DNA of 41,125 bases, taken from Candidatus Thiosymbion sp. (GTDB lineage Bacteria > Pseudomonadota > Gammaproteobacteria > Chromatiales > Chromatiaceae). The translations under genes and the position numbers were made by a program. Where the stretch lies: contig JAHDND010000071.1 of assembly GCA_018435665.1 (NCBI GenBank), forward strand, positions 1-41,125. Reading direction: 5' to 3'. Below, piece by piece: positions 28,348 to 36,609 of the stretch; within the stretch, counting starts at the first letter, position 1; the number at the start of each line of letters is the position of its first letter. Below the pieces are notes generated by a model that made no database searches, was not told the origin of the DNA, and worked only from the letters and a program-made list of their open reading frames with translations.

Positions 28348-30342
28348 ATGAGTGCCTGGACTGAACGTATCCTCAGCGAATTCCCCACCGACCTGTCACG
28401 GCTGTGGATCGCGGCGGACCCTGACGATGTCCTTTTGGAGGAGGGCATCCTGGCCGCTTTACAAGAGCGCGGCTTCGAGGTGCTGCCCTTCGATGATCCC
28501 GTCGCCTTTCGCGCCGACTACGAGTCGCGTTACCGGTCAGCCTGGGACCGGGGCGATGAGGGTCCGCAACCATCCCTGCTGCTGCACTGGCGCGCCGCCG
28601 ACACCGACGAGCTACCCTGGGACTGGCTGCGGCAGGCCCGTCTGGCACGGCTAAGCCTGGCGGAACTCTTTCCGCGCCTGAGTTACGGCGTGGTGCGCCA
28701 GCTCGACCCGATGCAGCGGGCGTCCCTGTTCGCCGCCCAGGACCAGCATGCCGCCCAGGTGATGGGAGATGCGGCTACCCGGGATTTCATCCTCACCCAT
28801 CTCTACAGCCTGGGGCCGTACTTCATCCACACCCCGGTGGATCTGTGGCGGGAACTGTTGCGGCTCCACCATCGCCAGACCCCCCTGCCGGATATGCTGG
28901 CCGACCAGGTGGTGGCGGTGCTGGCGGCCCGGCCGGTCTTTGCCGGTCTGCCGCTGCGCCGGTTGTTCACCTCGCCGGGATTTCTGCTGCGCACGGTCCA
29001 GGAAGCCTGGACCGGGGCGTTGCGGGACCTGGGCATCAGCGGTTCGCGCATCGCCGAGCCACCGGGGGAGCATTCCGCTGCCTACATCAGGATTCCCTTC
29101 GAGCACCCCGACATCCGCATGCTGGTGGACAACCTCTTTCAGGATGGCAGCCTGCATCCGCTACAGGTGGAGCATTTGCCGGAGGAGCCGCCGGACTGGG
29201 CGCGGGTCGGCCTGATCCGGGACCCCATGGCCCTGGGCACCCTCGTCCGGGAGGGGTTACAGGCCCTGCTGGCCGGGGTACCGGGACCCACGGCCAGCCA
29301 CCGCGACTGGGGGGTCTTCGCCCGTCGCCTTGGGGAGCTCCAGGTTCGCTGTCGTCAGCTCCCCGACGGTCAGGGGGGGCCGCTCAAGTCCCTGCTGGCC
29401 GAGGTGCAGACCGCCGCTGATCAGGCCCTGGCCGGCTGGATCGGGGTCCACTACTGGCAACTTCCCTCTCTGCCGGTCGCGGCAGGACCGGCGATGGTGC
29501 ATCAGATACCACGCTACCTGGCCCGGCTGCTCGACGCCGGGGCGCAGCGTCTGGCACTGGTGGTGTTCGATGGCATGGCGATTGATGACTGGGTGGAGAT
29601 CCGGGAATCCCTGGCCACGCGGGCGCCACGCTTCAGTGCCGAGGAGGGGGCCTGCTTTGCCTGGCTGCCGACCATCACCGAGGTGTCGCGCCAGGCCCTG
29701 TTCAGCGGCCTCAAGCCGCGGGAGTTCGCCGGCTCCATCGAGACCACCGCGCGGGAGCCGGCCCATTGGCTGCGTTTCTGGCAGGACCATGGCCTCCATA
29801 CCGGCGAGGTTCTGTACCGCAAGGGTCTGCGCCGGCCGCCGGACCTGGATGCCCTGGAGACGGAACTGGCCCGGCCGCCGCTCAAGATTGCCGGCCTCGT
29901 CGTCAACACGGTGGACGAAATGGCTCATGGCACCGTCCTTGGCAAGGAGGGTCTGGCCAGCCAGCTCAGGACCTGGTGCGCCAGCGGCTTCGTGGAAAGG
30001 CTGTTCGACAGGCTTCTGGACCAGGGTTTTCAGGTCTGGCTGACCGCCGATCATGGTAACGTGGCGGCGGACGGCGTGGGCCGGCCCCGGCAGGGACTGG
30101 CGGTGGAGGCGGCTGGCGAACGGGTGCGGGTGTACCGCTCTGAAGCCCTGCGCGAGGCTGCGGTCCGCCAGTTCCCCGGTCATGTCGTCATACCGACTCC
30201 GGCCTTGCCGGAAGATTATCTGCCCTTCTTTGCCGCGGACCGCACGGCCTTCGTCAATCAGGGTGTGTCCCTGCTGGCCCATGGCGGTCTGGCGGTGGAA
30301 GAGGTGGTCGTGCCATTCGTCAAAGTGAGTCGTCTTCCTTGA
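28348..30342 (+). CDS. pglZ: BREX-3 phosphatase-fold protein PglZ
   Basis: PglZ is the hallmark protein of BREX and Pgl systems. It has the alkaline phosphatase fold and metal-dependent activity. This one has 664 residues, in the range of the BREX-3 form. Metal-site motifs are visible at ALVVFDGMAIDDW (Asp408), VNTVDEMAHG and LTADHGN (Asp568-His569), with an N-terminal helical region of about 390 residues. The start is ATG 28348, 58 bases after the PLD-like gene; the ribosome binding site is weak. The last gene of the operon starts on its stop codon. The gene is GC-rich like brxC, in contrast to the AT-rich gene before it. Confidence 0.9.
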   Translation: MSAWTERILSEFPTDLSRLWIAADPDDVLLEEGILAALQERGFEVLPFDDPVAFRADYESRYRSAWDRGDEGPQPSLLLHWRAADTDELPWDWLRQARLARLSLAELFPRLSYGVVRQLDPMQRASLFAAQDQHAAQVMGDAATRDFILTHLYSLGPYFIHTPVDLWRELLRLHHRQTPLPDMLADQVVAVLAARPVFAGLPLRRLFTSPGFLLRTVQEAWTGALRDLGISGSRIAEPPGEHSAAYIRIPFEHPDIRMLVDNLFQDGSLHPLQVEHLPEEPPDWARVGLIRDPMALGTLVREGLQALLAGVPGPTASHRDWGVFARRLGELQVRCRQLPDGQGGPLKSLLAEVQTAADQALAGWIGVHYWQLPSLPVAAGPAMVHQIPRYLARLLDAGAQRLALVVFDGMAIDDWVEIRESLATRAPRFSAEEGACFAWLPTITEVSRQALFSGLKPREFAGSIETTAREPAHWLRFWQDHGLHTGEVLYRKGLRRPPDLDALETELARPPLKIAGLVVNTVDEMAHGTVLGKEGLASQLRTWCASGFVERLFDRLLDQGFQVWLTADHGNVAADGVGRPRQGLAVEAAGERVRVYRSEALREAAVRQFPGHVVIPTPALPEDYLPFFAADRTAFVNQGVSLLAHGGLAVEEVVVPFVKVSRLP

Positions 30343-31094
30343 ACCTCGTTATCCCCGGGGCACCCCCCGCCGCGCCGCATATCGGTTTTGACCGCTTCAT
30401 CCCTCTGGCATGGGCTGGACTTGCCCTGCGGGTGCGGGCGGGTCTGGAGCCACCGGAATCCCTGCCGGCGCTGCTGGCGCGGGAGGTACCGGGCCAGGCT
30501 GGCCGCAACAAGAGCCGGTCCATTCTGCGCGGTCTGTGGCTTGAGCCCCGCCCCGGGTTGGAGGAGTTCGCGGACCGGGGCGCGGCGCTCGCTGCCCGGG
30601 CGTCAGAACAGGACGGACGACCTGTAGCCGCAGTGCTGTGCTGGGGCATGGCCATGGCCGCCTACCCTTTTTTTGGCAAGGTGGCGGAGTCGATTGGTCG
30701 GCTGCTGGCGTTGCAGGGGGACAGTACCCGCACCGAATTGCACCGGCGGGTGGCCGAGGTTTATGGGGAACGGGAGACGGCCTACCGTGCGGCCAACCGG
30801 GTGTTGCAAACCCAGGCGGATTGGGGCGGGCTGACATGGCAGGCCCGGGGACAGCGCGTGTCACGGCCCGAGGCGATGGACATTGCCGATGAGGCGCTGA
30901 TCGTCTGGCTGATTGAGGCCCTGGTCCGCTACGGCGGCCGGGCGGTGGCGGTGGCGGCGGTGCCGTCGGCGCCGGCACTTTATCCCTTCCGGCTTGAGGG
31001 GTCCCTGACTTACCTGATCTCGCGGTGTCCGCATTTGGCGTTGCGAACCGATGGGGGCGGTGGGTACAGCGTGTCCCGAAAAGTTGAGATGTAA
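30339..31094 (+). CDS. last gene of the BREX operon, unassigned (BrxA position)
   Basis: The frame starts with TTG at 30339, overlapping the pglZ stop (TTGA), a coupling that argues for a real gene. The 251-residue product is mostly helical. Its middle (VAAVLCWGMAMAAYPFFGKVAESIGRL) is hydrophobic and is followed by a segment with YRAANRVLQTQADWGGL that may be a winged-helix part. In BREX type 3 the operon ends in brxA. Length and position are compatible with that, but I cannot confirm sequence similarity to BrxA. It is GC-rich like pglZ. Confidence 0.65.
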   Translation: MNLVIPGAPPAAPHIGFDRFIPLAWAGLALRVRAGLEPPESLPALLAREVPGQAGRNKSRSILRGLWLEPRPGLEEFADRGAALAARASEQDGRPVAAVLCWGMAMAAYPFFGKVAESIGRLLALQGDSTRTELHRRVAEVYGERETAYRAANRVLQTQADWGGLTWQARGQRVSRPEAMDIADEALIVWLIEALVRYGGRAVAVAAVPSAPALYPFRLEGSLTYLISRCPHLALRTDGGGGYSVSRKVEM

Positions 31095-31153
31095 AGGGGA
31101 AAGAGCCTGTTTCGGGCACCGAACACCGAAAAGACCAACCCATCAGTCCAGAT

Positions 31154-31206
31154 GGCCCGCAGTGGCAGCGGAGTATGAATACCACCCACTCACTGGGCCT
31201 TTTTTT
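31154..31206 (+). terminator. terminator of the BREX operon
   Basis: GGCCC at 31154-31158 pairs with GGGCC at 31195-31199. Further pairing of AGT with ACT just inside gives an imperfect hairpin, followed by seven T residues. It is 59 bases after the last BREX gene. An outer inverted repeat (GTCCAGAT 31146-31153, ATCTGGAC 31216-31223) encloses it. Confidence 0.6.
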
Positions 31207-31239
31207 GGGGATGCTATCTGGACGCGCGGTGCCAAAAGG

Positions 31240-32484
31240 TCAGTTTACGGTTGGGTGTAGCTGCTCTGTGTTACATCCGGCCGATACCAGCCAGGGATGA
31301 TTCAGCATCCGGTCTTTGATGCCTATGTAGTCTGTGTTCGGGTCGTCAGCGCGCCCTTGATCCCAATGTTCTGGATCAAACTCGGAGGTGAAGAAGCGGC
31401 ATAGCTCCGCTTGTAGAGTATGAGCCAGGGTGGAGCGGGTTAAGATGCCTTCAAGCATGATCTCGTCAGGGTACTTTCTGGACACACGCAGCAGGACGCG
31501 AGCTGGGTCATCGGTGCGCAACACCGTCAACACGGCCTCTTTGCCTTCCTCGTCGATCTCCATCTGGATCGGCAGATCACCCTCGTCGATTTTCCGGCAC
31601 CAGGCGATCAGCTCCTCAAAGGGGTCATAGACGTTCGATAAGCTGATCGTCGCCGTCGTGGCATCGAGGGTCAGCTGTAACCTGGCCCAGCCATGCGATC
31701 TCATCTCCAGCCGGACGCCGAGTTTAGCGTCGGGCAAGTTGGGGCGCAGTACGAACCATTTGGAGGGTTCCTCCATGGGCGTGCTCAAACCCACACGCGC
31801 ATAGCGCTCGGTGACAAATTCGTACAATGCCCCTGTATTGCCGGTGACGAAGAAGGGTATCAGGGGATACCAGCCGCAAGAGCCCTCTGATTCATGGTGA
31901 GTGTGATACCACTCCATCAGTTCGCCATAGGTGCGCCAGCGAAAGCGGGACGTGCCGGTGACGTGAACGACACCAGCGGTATCGTCCAGTACCTCAGTGA
32001 CGTAGTCGAAGGCCGCCTGGAGCCGGTGAAAAAGGCCCGGGCCAGGCTTGAGCGCGAAGAAGCCGTCTAGCGTTTCTTGGTCGGCGATCACCAGATCACC
32101 GGCAAAGGCTGCATTGAGCTTGTCCTGCACCGCACGGCGTTGGTCTGACACCCTTGCTTGCCCGGGGTCAGTGACCAAGGAGGCGATGTCCAGAAGCGCA
32201 GCCCGGAGCTTTTCATCGCGGCAGAGACCCACGGGCAGTACCAGGCCAACTCGCGGCGCGAGGCCAGGACGATCTCCACCTGTGCAAGCTGCGACAGCAA
32301 AGAGCCCAGGGGCTACATCCGTCCTTTGGGCGCGCAGGTCTTTTTGTGAAGCGCCATACTGAGCGATATAGAGGAAGGGCAGTAATTCATCGAGGCGTCC
32401 CAGCAGTTGGCCGCAGTTGCGCGGTATTACTCGCGGCGGCGGTGGACGGTCAAATTCATCGTCCTCATTGCATTCGAACGTCAT
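31240..32484 (-). CDS. hypothetical protein (414 aa), convergent with the BREX operon
   Basis: The frame starts with ATG 32484 behind a GGGTG site and is open throughout. The product is acidic, soluble and has no signal peptide. It is rich in Trp and Tyr in the middle (MEWYHTHHESEGSCGWYPLI) and has a C-terminal half that looks like a mixed alpha/beta domain (WARLQLTLDATTATISLSNV). There is no motif I can name. It faces the BREX operon across the shared terminator region, so it is probably transcribed on its own. It lies at the edge of the defence core and may be an unknown defence or accessory gene, which is speculation. Confidence 0.65.
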   Translation of the reverse strand: MTFECNEDDEFDRPPPPRVIPRNCGQLLGRLDELLPFLYIAQYGASQKDLRAQRTDVAPGLFAVAACTGGDRPGLAPRVGLVLPVGLCRDEKLRAALLDIASLVTDPGQARVSDQRRAVQDKLNAAFAGDLVIADQETLDGFFALKPGPGLFHRLQAAFDYVTEVLDDTAGVVHVTGTSRFRWRTYGELMEWYHTHHESEGSCGWYPLIPFFVTGNTGALYEFVTERYARVGLSTPMEEPSKWFVLRPNLPDAKLGVRLEMRSHGWARLQLTLDATTATISLSNVYDPFEELIAWCRKIDEGDLPIQMEIDEEGKEAVLTVLRTDDPARVLLRVSRKYPDEIMLEGILTRSTLAHTLQAELCRFFTSEFDPEHWDQGRADDPNTDYIGIKDRMLNHPWLVSAGCNTEQLHPTVN

Positions 32485-32548
32485 CGTTTTTCACCCTGGG
32501 TCGGAGGATCAAGATTGTTGCGAATGAAAAGCAAATGAAAAAAGGGAC

Positions 32549-32860
32549 TTACCGGTTCTGCAGGCAATAGTTACCGGAGCTGTAGTAGCCCGGCGGGCAG
32601 GGGCCGAGTTTTTCGATGACCGTCTTGCTGTCGGGCCGGCCCAGGCAGTAGTTGCCGCTGGAGTAGTAGCCCGGGGGACAGGGGCCGTCCTTGCCGATGA
32701 CGGGCTTGGCGCTTTTGTTCGGGACGCAGTAGTTCCCGGCGCTGGAGTAGCCGGGGGGGCAGGCGCCGGTCTTGGGCACGGGCTTGAGGTCCCCCGCCGC
32801 GGTGACCAGCGGGAAGGACAGGAGGGCGAGAGCGGCGAGCGGGGCGACACGACCGAACAC
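32549..32860 (-). CDS. exported protein with three Cys-rich CPPGY repeats
   Basis: After a signal peptide (FGRVAPLAALALLSFPLVTAAG) there are three copies of a unit of about 24-26 residues ending in CPPGYxSxGNYC. Each copy contains two Cys eight to ten residues apart, with Lys/Pro/Gly-rich joints between them. One disulfide per unit is a reasonable inference for an exported protein. I placed the start at GTG 32860 because GAGGT lies at a good distance upstream; the in-frame GTG at 32869 overlaps that site. Function is unknown. It stands alone, between the 414-residue gene and an intergenic region of 604 bases. Confidence 0.7.
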   Translation of the reverse strand: MFGRVAPLAALALLSFPLVTAAGDLKPVPKTGACPPGYSSAGNYCVPNKSAKPVIGKDGPCPPGYYSSGNYCLGRPDSKTVIEKLGPCPPGYYSSGNYCLQNR

Positions 32861-33464
32861 GGGCAACACCTCGGGCTAAGGAACCAGGCACGATCATACC
32901 TGGAGGATTAGACAGAGTGCGTCCAGTTCCGACACCGCAGGTTCCATAACTGCATGGTCGGCGATCCGGCTGGCGCGGGGAGGGGCGGGTCAGGCCCGGC
33001 TCGCTCAGGTAACGGTCGGAAACCTGAGAGGAGGGGTGGGGGTGGCCTAACACGCCCAAGGCTACATTATGCCAGGGAATGCTAAGGCGTGCTTGGTGGG
33101 TGGTGGGTTATGGCAGGTCCTGTCGGCAGCGTTTGTTTTTACAAGGAAATCTGGCCTGCCGGTTTGGTTTCGACCCAGACAGGGTACTTTTCCCCAGTCT
33201 CTGTGGATAAGTCTGTCCATAAGGCGTGCAGGTTGGCCCGGAGAGCCAATCTTAGTTGGGCTGGTTGCGGTTCTGGTCATTTGGTGGTCAGTATGTGAGT
33301 ACGTCAGCCCCCCTGGTAGATGTCTGTTGGACCTTGTGGGGGCTGGAGGCCAAGCGATGGTGGCTGGGCATGTGTGATACTAAAGGGCAGCCTGTTGCTA
33401 TAATCGGTCGGGGCGCAGCAGTTGCGCTCGATTGCGCTCGTTATTCAAAATCAGGAGAACTTTC
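32861..33464. other. 604-base intergenic region with a -10 box
   Basis: No gene can be supported here; short frames on both strands lack starts and protein character. A small CCAGG/CCTGG inverted repeat lies near 32884-32902. Toward the right end a perfect TATAAT (33399-33404) lies 61 bases before the exported-protein gene at 33465, without a good -35 box. The left part is GC-rich and the right part becomes AT-richer. Confidence 0.5.
33399..33404 (+). promoter_or_regulatory. -10 element before the exported-protein genes
   Basis: TATAAT matches the consensus fully and sits 61 bases upstream of the GTG start at 33465. The sequence at -35 distance is poor, so an activator may be needed or the box may be fortuitous. 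Confidence 0.4.
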
Positions 33465-34052
33465 GTGCAAACTCAACTTCTAAAAATTGCTTTAACTACT
33501 GCTTTGTTTGCTGGCGCAGCCCATGCGGTTACATTAAATGATGCCAAGGTTGCTTTTCGGGCGGGTAATTGGAAAGTCTTGCGTATAATTGATCCAATGA
33601 CGGATAAAATTAATTGCGCTGGAATCTATAAAGATGATAATTCTATTCAGCTGAGTGCTGATAATTTAATTATTGGCGTGCAGGGGGGCGTTGGTCTTGT
33701 AACCCTTCGCTATGGGGATGAGCCAGCAAAAGATTTTAGGCTTGCTCAAGACATGGAAAGAAGGTTACGCGCCGTTATTATTTCGGGTACGGATTTTCAG
33801 GAACTGGCCGGCAGTAAGCGGCTGCGCTATAGCGTTTTAACGGCACTAGATAATTCTGTTAGCGGTGATCTTAATTTAGAAGGATTCGAAGCCGCACTTA
33901 GTAATATCCGCTCTGGCTGTCCAATCCAGGAGGTGGATTCTGCTCAACAGAAGAGTGATTCTGTAGGTGCTAGCGCATGTAATGAAGATCTCGTCGCACG
34001 AATGCGTACACAAGGAATTAAAGAAGATCAAATTCAGGCGATCTGTCGCTGA
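33465..34052 (+). CDS. exported protein, function unknown (195 aa)
   Basis: The start is GTG 33465, seven bases after AGGAG; from there the protein opens with a clean signal peptide (MQTQLLKIALTTALFAGAAHA), whereas the open frame upstream would spoil it. The mature part begins VTLNDAKVAFRAGNWKVLR and contains two Cys (INCAGIY and SGCPIQ). A final segment with ACNEDLVARMRTQGIKEDQI may be a helical tail. It is probably periplasmic. The gene is AT-rich and heads a run of three plus-strand genes for exported proteins. Confidence 0.7.
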   Translation: MQTQLLKIALTTALFAGAAHAVTLNDAKVAFRAGNWKVLRIIDPMTDKINCAGIYKDDNSIQLSADNLIIGVQGGVGLVTLRYGDEPAKDFRLAQDMERRLRAVIISGTDFQELAGSKRLRYSVLTALDNSVSGDLNLEGFEAALSNIRSGCPIQEVDSAQQKSDSVGASACNEDLVARMRTQGIKEDQIQAICR

Positions 34053-34100
34053 GTTAATCAGAATCCGCGAAATTCAGTCAATTATCTTAAAAGAAAAAAA

Positions 34101-34397
34101 ATGCAAAAGCCTCTTATTATTGTCGGTGCGGTGCTTCTTTCTGCTTGTAGCCAGTCGCCGCAGGATCGCTTCCTGGCTTCTTGCAAGAAGAGTAAAGCGG
34201 TATGTGAGTGCCTGTCAGATACATTGTCGCGTTCAATCAGTGATCATGAATTTGATCAGTTCCTGGACGAGATGGCGATTCTCACAGAGAAGAAGGACGG
34301 CGGCGAAAAGATTGGATCACTCATTCTCACTGGTTCTCTGGTTAACGAAAACGTCAGCAAAGCGGTGATCAAATCCTCCAAAATCTGTTCCGAATAA
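34101..34397 (+). CDS. small lipoprotein (98 aa)
   Basis: The N-terminus MQKPLIIVGAVLLSAC is a short lipoprotein signal with the lipobox LLSAC, so Cys16 should be acylated. The mature part has four more Cys (SCKKSKAVCECL and a final KICSE), which may form disulfides. It is charged and helical in the middle. It follows the exported-protein gene by 48 bases and precedes the cysteine hydrolase gene by three bases, which suggests an operon. Function is unknown. Confidence 0.7.
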   Translation: MQKPLIIVGAVLLSACSQSPQDRFLASCKKSKAVCECLSDTLSRSISDHEFDQFLDEMAILTEKKDGGEKIGSLILTGSLVNENVSKAVIKSSKICSE

Positions 34398-34400
34398 AAC

Positions 34401-35015
34401 ATGCTGAAGCGCTGTGCAGTTACACTCTTATTGTTAGCGCTGTTCGCATCGTCCCTAGGTGCTTCAGCAGAGAGCAGCGATAGCGGGCTCGCGGATTTCC
34501 AGCCCGGGGATCTGATTTTGCGACGTCAGACCGGGCTGTGGAGTCACATTGCAACGGCCCTTTCCACGAACGGAAGTCGTGCGCGTTTTTCTCATGCAGG
34601 TTTGATTGTGGCTGGCGCGCCCGATGTGACGATCATCCACGCCATCGGCGATCCTTTAACCCGTGGCGAAGTCGAAACTATCTCATGGGCGGATTTTGCA
34701 CAAGACTCAACCGATCTGGGTGTCTACAGATACCGACTGTCTAAGCCAATGAGACTAGGTATTGTCGCCCGTGCGCAGGCCTACATTGGTACGCCTTTCG
34801 ACGGGGATTTTTTGATCGAGAATGATCGGAAGGTCTATTGCACGGAACTGGTCTGGCTGGCATACAAAGCAGCAACCGGAATCGATCTGATTGAAGACAA
34901 GCCAGTGCAGATGGGGCAGAAGTACATACCGGTGGATGCCTTGTACGATAGGGTAATTGCTACCGAGATCTGTTCGGGTACTGCCTGCCTTCCCGGTGTT
35001 AGACATGCGCGATAA
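34401..35015 (+). CDS. YiiX/YebB-like cysteine hydrolase (permuted NlpC/P60 fold), exported
   Basis: The 204-residue protein has a signal peptide ending near ALFASSLGASA. The mature part begins FQPGDLILRR, the usual start of permuted NlpC/P60-type hydrolases. The catalytic His lies in FSHAGLI (His65) and the Cys in VYCTELVW (Cys147), with the His preceding the Cys as expected for the permuted form. Relatives act on peptide, amide or acyl bonds outside the cytoplasm, but the substrate is unknown. It starts three bases after the lipoprotein gene and is the last gene of that run, followed by a hairpin. Confidence 0.8.
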   Translation: MLKRCAVTLLLLALFASSLGASAESSDSGLADFQPGDLILRRQTGLWSHIATALSTNGSRARFSHAGLIVAGAPDVTIIHAIGDPLTRGEVETISWADFAQDSTDLGVYRYRLSKPMRLGIVARAQAYIGTPFDGDFLIENDRKVYCTELVWLAYKAATGIDLIEDKPVQMGQKYIPVDALYDRVIATEICSGTACLPGVRHAR

Positions 35016-35051
35016 ATTAATGGGGCCGGGGTCGATTTAAGCTTTAGCCAA

Positions 35052-35079
35052 AGCCGGTTTCACTTTTGCTCAACCGGCT
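35052..35079. terminator. hairpin between convergent genes
   Basis: AGCCGGTT (35052-35059) and AACCGGCT (35072-35079) form a perfect 8-base stem with a 12-base loop. A second, bulged hairpin lies at 35112-35138 (CCCACC with GGTGGG). Both lie between the stops of two convergent genes. The T run (35102-35107) is too far away for a textbook terminator. Confidence 0.45.
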
Positions 35080-35171
35080 CGGCTCAGCTTGACGTACTGT
35101 CTTTTTTCGAACCCACCTAGGTTAGCCCTTAGGGTGGGCGGATTTATGACCAAGGCCAAAATTTCTTTATC

Positions 35172-35495
35172 TCAACCCAGAGCGGATGCGCATTTTATCA
35201 AATCTTTTGTGGTCATCTCACCGACAAAAGTTTTCTTGTTTTTCAAATTCACTTGAACAGCCACGGTACTTTTCCCAGCTCCTAGTAAACCACCTGCAAC
35301 TGCTGCAAGGGGCCCAAGGAGAAGTCCGCCGGCTACAGCACCAACCGCTGCACCCCCTAAGGATCTGCCAGATTCCGGGGAAATAGGTACCATTGATGCA
35401 ATTTCATCGATTTTATAGGTTCGTCCCATTAATCTTTCATCGGTGTGAATCCCTATCGCTTTCCCGAGCATGGATTCAATTACCTTGATCTTCAT
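35172..35495 (-). CDS. small protein with glycine-rich hydrophobic segment
   Basis: The ATG at 35495 follows AAGGGGG, a strong ribosome binding site. The product has 107 residues. The first 40 residues are charged and beta-like (MKIKVIESMLGKAIGIHTDE). The middle, GGAAVGAVAGGLLLGPLAAV and GGLLGAG, is a glycine-zipper-like hydrophobic stretch that could insert into a membrane or mediate oligomerisation. The end is basic. No signal peptide is present. Function is unknown. Confidence 0.7.
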   Translation of the reverse strand: MKIKVIESMLGKAIGIHTDERLMGRTYKIDEIASMVPISPESGRSLGGAAVGAVAGGLLLGPLAAVAGGLLGAGKSTVAVQVNLKNKKTFVGEMTTKDLIKCASALG

Positions 35496-35844
35496 TTTTC
35501 CCCCTTGTGTGCGCTTTTATTACGCACAAACGTGGTTTTGGAGAGAGCTAAATTTTGCCGCGCCAGAAGGCAAACGTTTAGCTTATGCTCCATGAATAGC
35601 AGCTTCGTTCGATGAAGTGCTGGATTGGCCCACATCCTGCAGCCGTATAAATAAATCTAGTAGGCACTGGAAGATACGTCCATTTTATGGAAATAGAAGT
35701 GCCAAGCGGGAGATTGACGATAAGCCATATTTAATAAAATTTGCATTGAAAATCAAAACTGGCCGATGCAAAATCCCAACTCGAATTTATTGGCACAGGA
35801 TAATGATTTGCTAAAGCAAATTGCGCGATCGATACTATCTTTGC
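35496..35844. other. 349-base AT-rich intergenic region with a hairpin
   Basis: No gene is supported; a 65-codon frame on the plus strand has no ribosome binding site and is rich in rare-looking, basic codons. An inverted repeat AGCTAAA (35546-35552) / TTTAGCT (35577-35583), with inner TTGCC/GGCAA pairing, makes a sizeable hairpin. It does not fit the attC core consensus. Confidence 0.4.
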
Positions 35845-36516
35845 TCACATAAGCGCTTTAAGTACCCCTGAATAATTATTTAAATTATTTGATGACAGGT
35901 GGCCACTTTGTGGGCTACGCAGGTGATGAACCTTATCGTATGCCCGCAGGCCAGGTACTTGTTGTGCCCAGTCCTGATAGCGTCGCATGGCTATGAGTGT
36001 CGCGCCCCGATCCACAGCCGCCGTGACCAGACTGATCGCATAGGCCTGAGAGGGGAGGAGTCCCCCGCTGATGCCTTTTGGCATCGCCTTGTATTTTATG
36101 GAATGGTAAGGGAACCATTCGACACACAAGACGTTGTGGGCGATGGTGGACAGAGAGGTATCCCGTATGAGGTCGTTAAGTTTTGAGCGCCACCATTTGT
36201 GAATACCTGAGCCGCTGTAAGCGGGATTCAGGGGGTAAAAGGGATAGGCTTCGGGTTCATGGCGCAGGTTGGCCACCAGGCTGGATCTGAAATCGGGTCT
36301 GGCATGCCAATCGGGATCGGTCTCGTCGTAGCCAGGGTTCAGGCTCAGGATGACCACCTTGGCCTGCGGGTTGCCGATGTAGGGCTCGGGCAACACATTG
36401 AGCCGTATCCGGTAGTCAGGCTCTGGGTAGGCGTGGTTGAAGCGTTCGATCTTGTTGTGCTCCGCCGGGAGGACGTAAGGGGCGGTGGTTGGTAGCGCGA
36501 GCCAGGGATTGGTCAT
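35845..36516 (-). CDS. possible uracil-DNA-glycosylase-fold protein
   Basis: The 223-residue protein starts at ATG 36516 behind CGGAGA. A motif like the first UDG motif, VVILSLNPGYDE, lies near residues 54-65, and a late RSPQSGHLSSNNL near 200-212 resembles the Ser-Pro-containing second motif. Between them WFPYHSIKY fits the usual pattern of the fold. These similarities are weak and I infer only the fold, not activity. If right, it would remove altered bases from DNA. It lies between the glycine-rich gene and the DUF4258-like pair, on the same strand as the latter but separated by a GC hairpin. Confidence 0.5.
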   Translation of the reverse strand: MTNPWLALPTTAPYVLPAEHNKIERFNHAYPEPDYRIRLNVLPEPYIGNPQAKVVILSLNPGYDETDPDWHARPDFRSSLVANLRHEPEAYPFYPLNPAYSGSGIHKWWRSKLNDLIRDTSLSTIAHNVLCVEWFPYHSIKYKAMPKGISGGLLPSQAYAISLVTAAVDRGATLIAMRRYQDWAQQVPGLRAYDKVHHLRSPQSGHLSSNNLNNYSGVLKALM

Positions 36517-36567
36517 GGAATCGGTCTCCGGAAGGACAAGGGCATGGGGTGTTCAGTCAGGGCGCAG

Positions 36568-36594
36568 CGGCCAGGGCCGAGAAGCCCTGGGCCG
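36568..36594. terminator. GC-rich hairpin, possible terminator
   Basis: CGGCCAGGGC (36568-36577) pairs with GCCCTGGGCCG (36584-36594), with one bulge and a 6-base loop. It lies downstream of the DUF4258-like gene and upstream of the UDG-like gene on the minus strand. No T-tract follows. Confidence 0.4.
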
Positions 36595-36609
36595 CCGCCC
36601 TTACGGCGG

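Noticed and set aside
33062..33280. 72-codon minus-strand frame in the intergenic region
   Set aside because: No start signal or protein-like pattern.
35546..35583. Integron attC site
   Set aside because: The arms do not match the RYYYAAC / GTTRRRY core and no integrase gene is present.
35617..35814. 65-codon plus-strand frame
   Set aside because: No ribosome binding site, AT-driven composition and no similarity seen.
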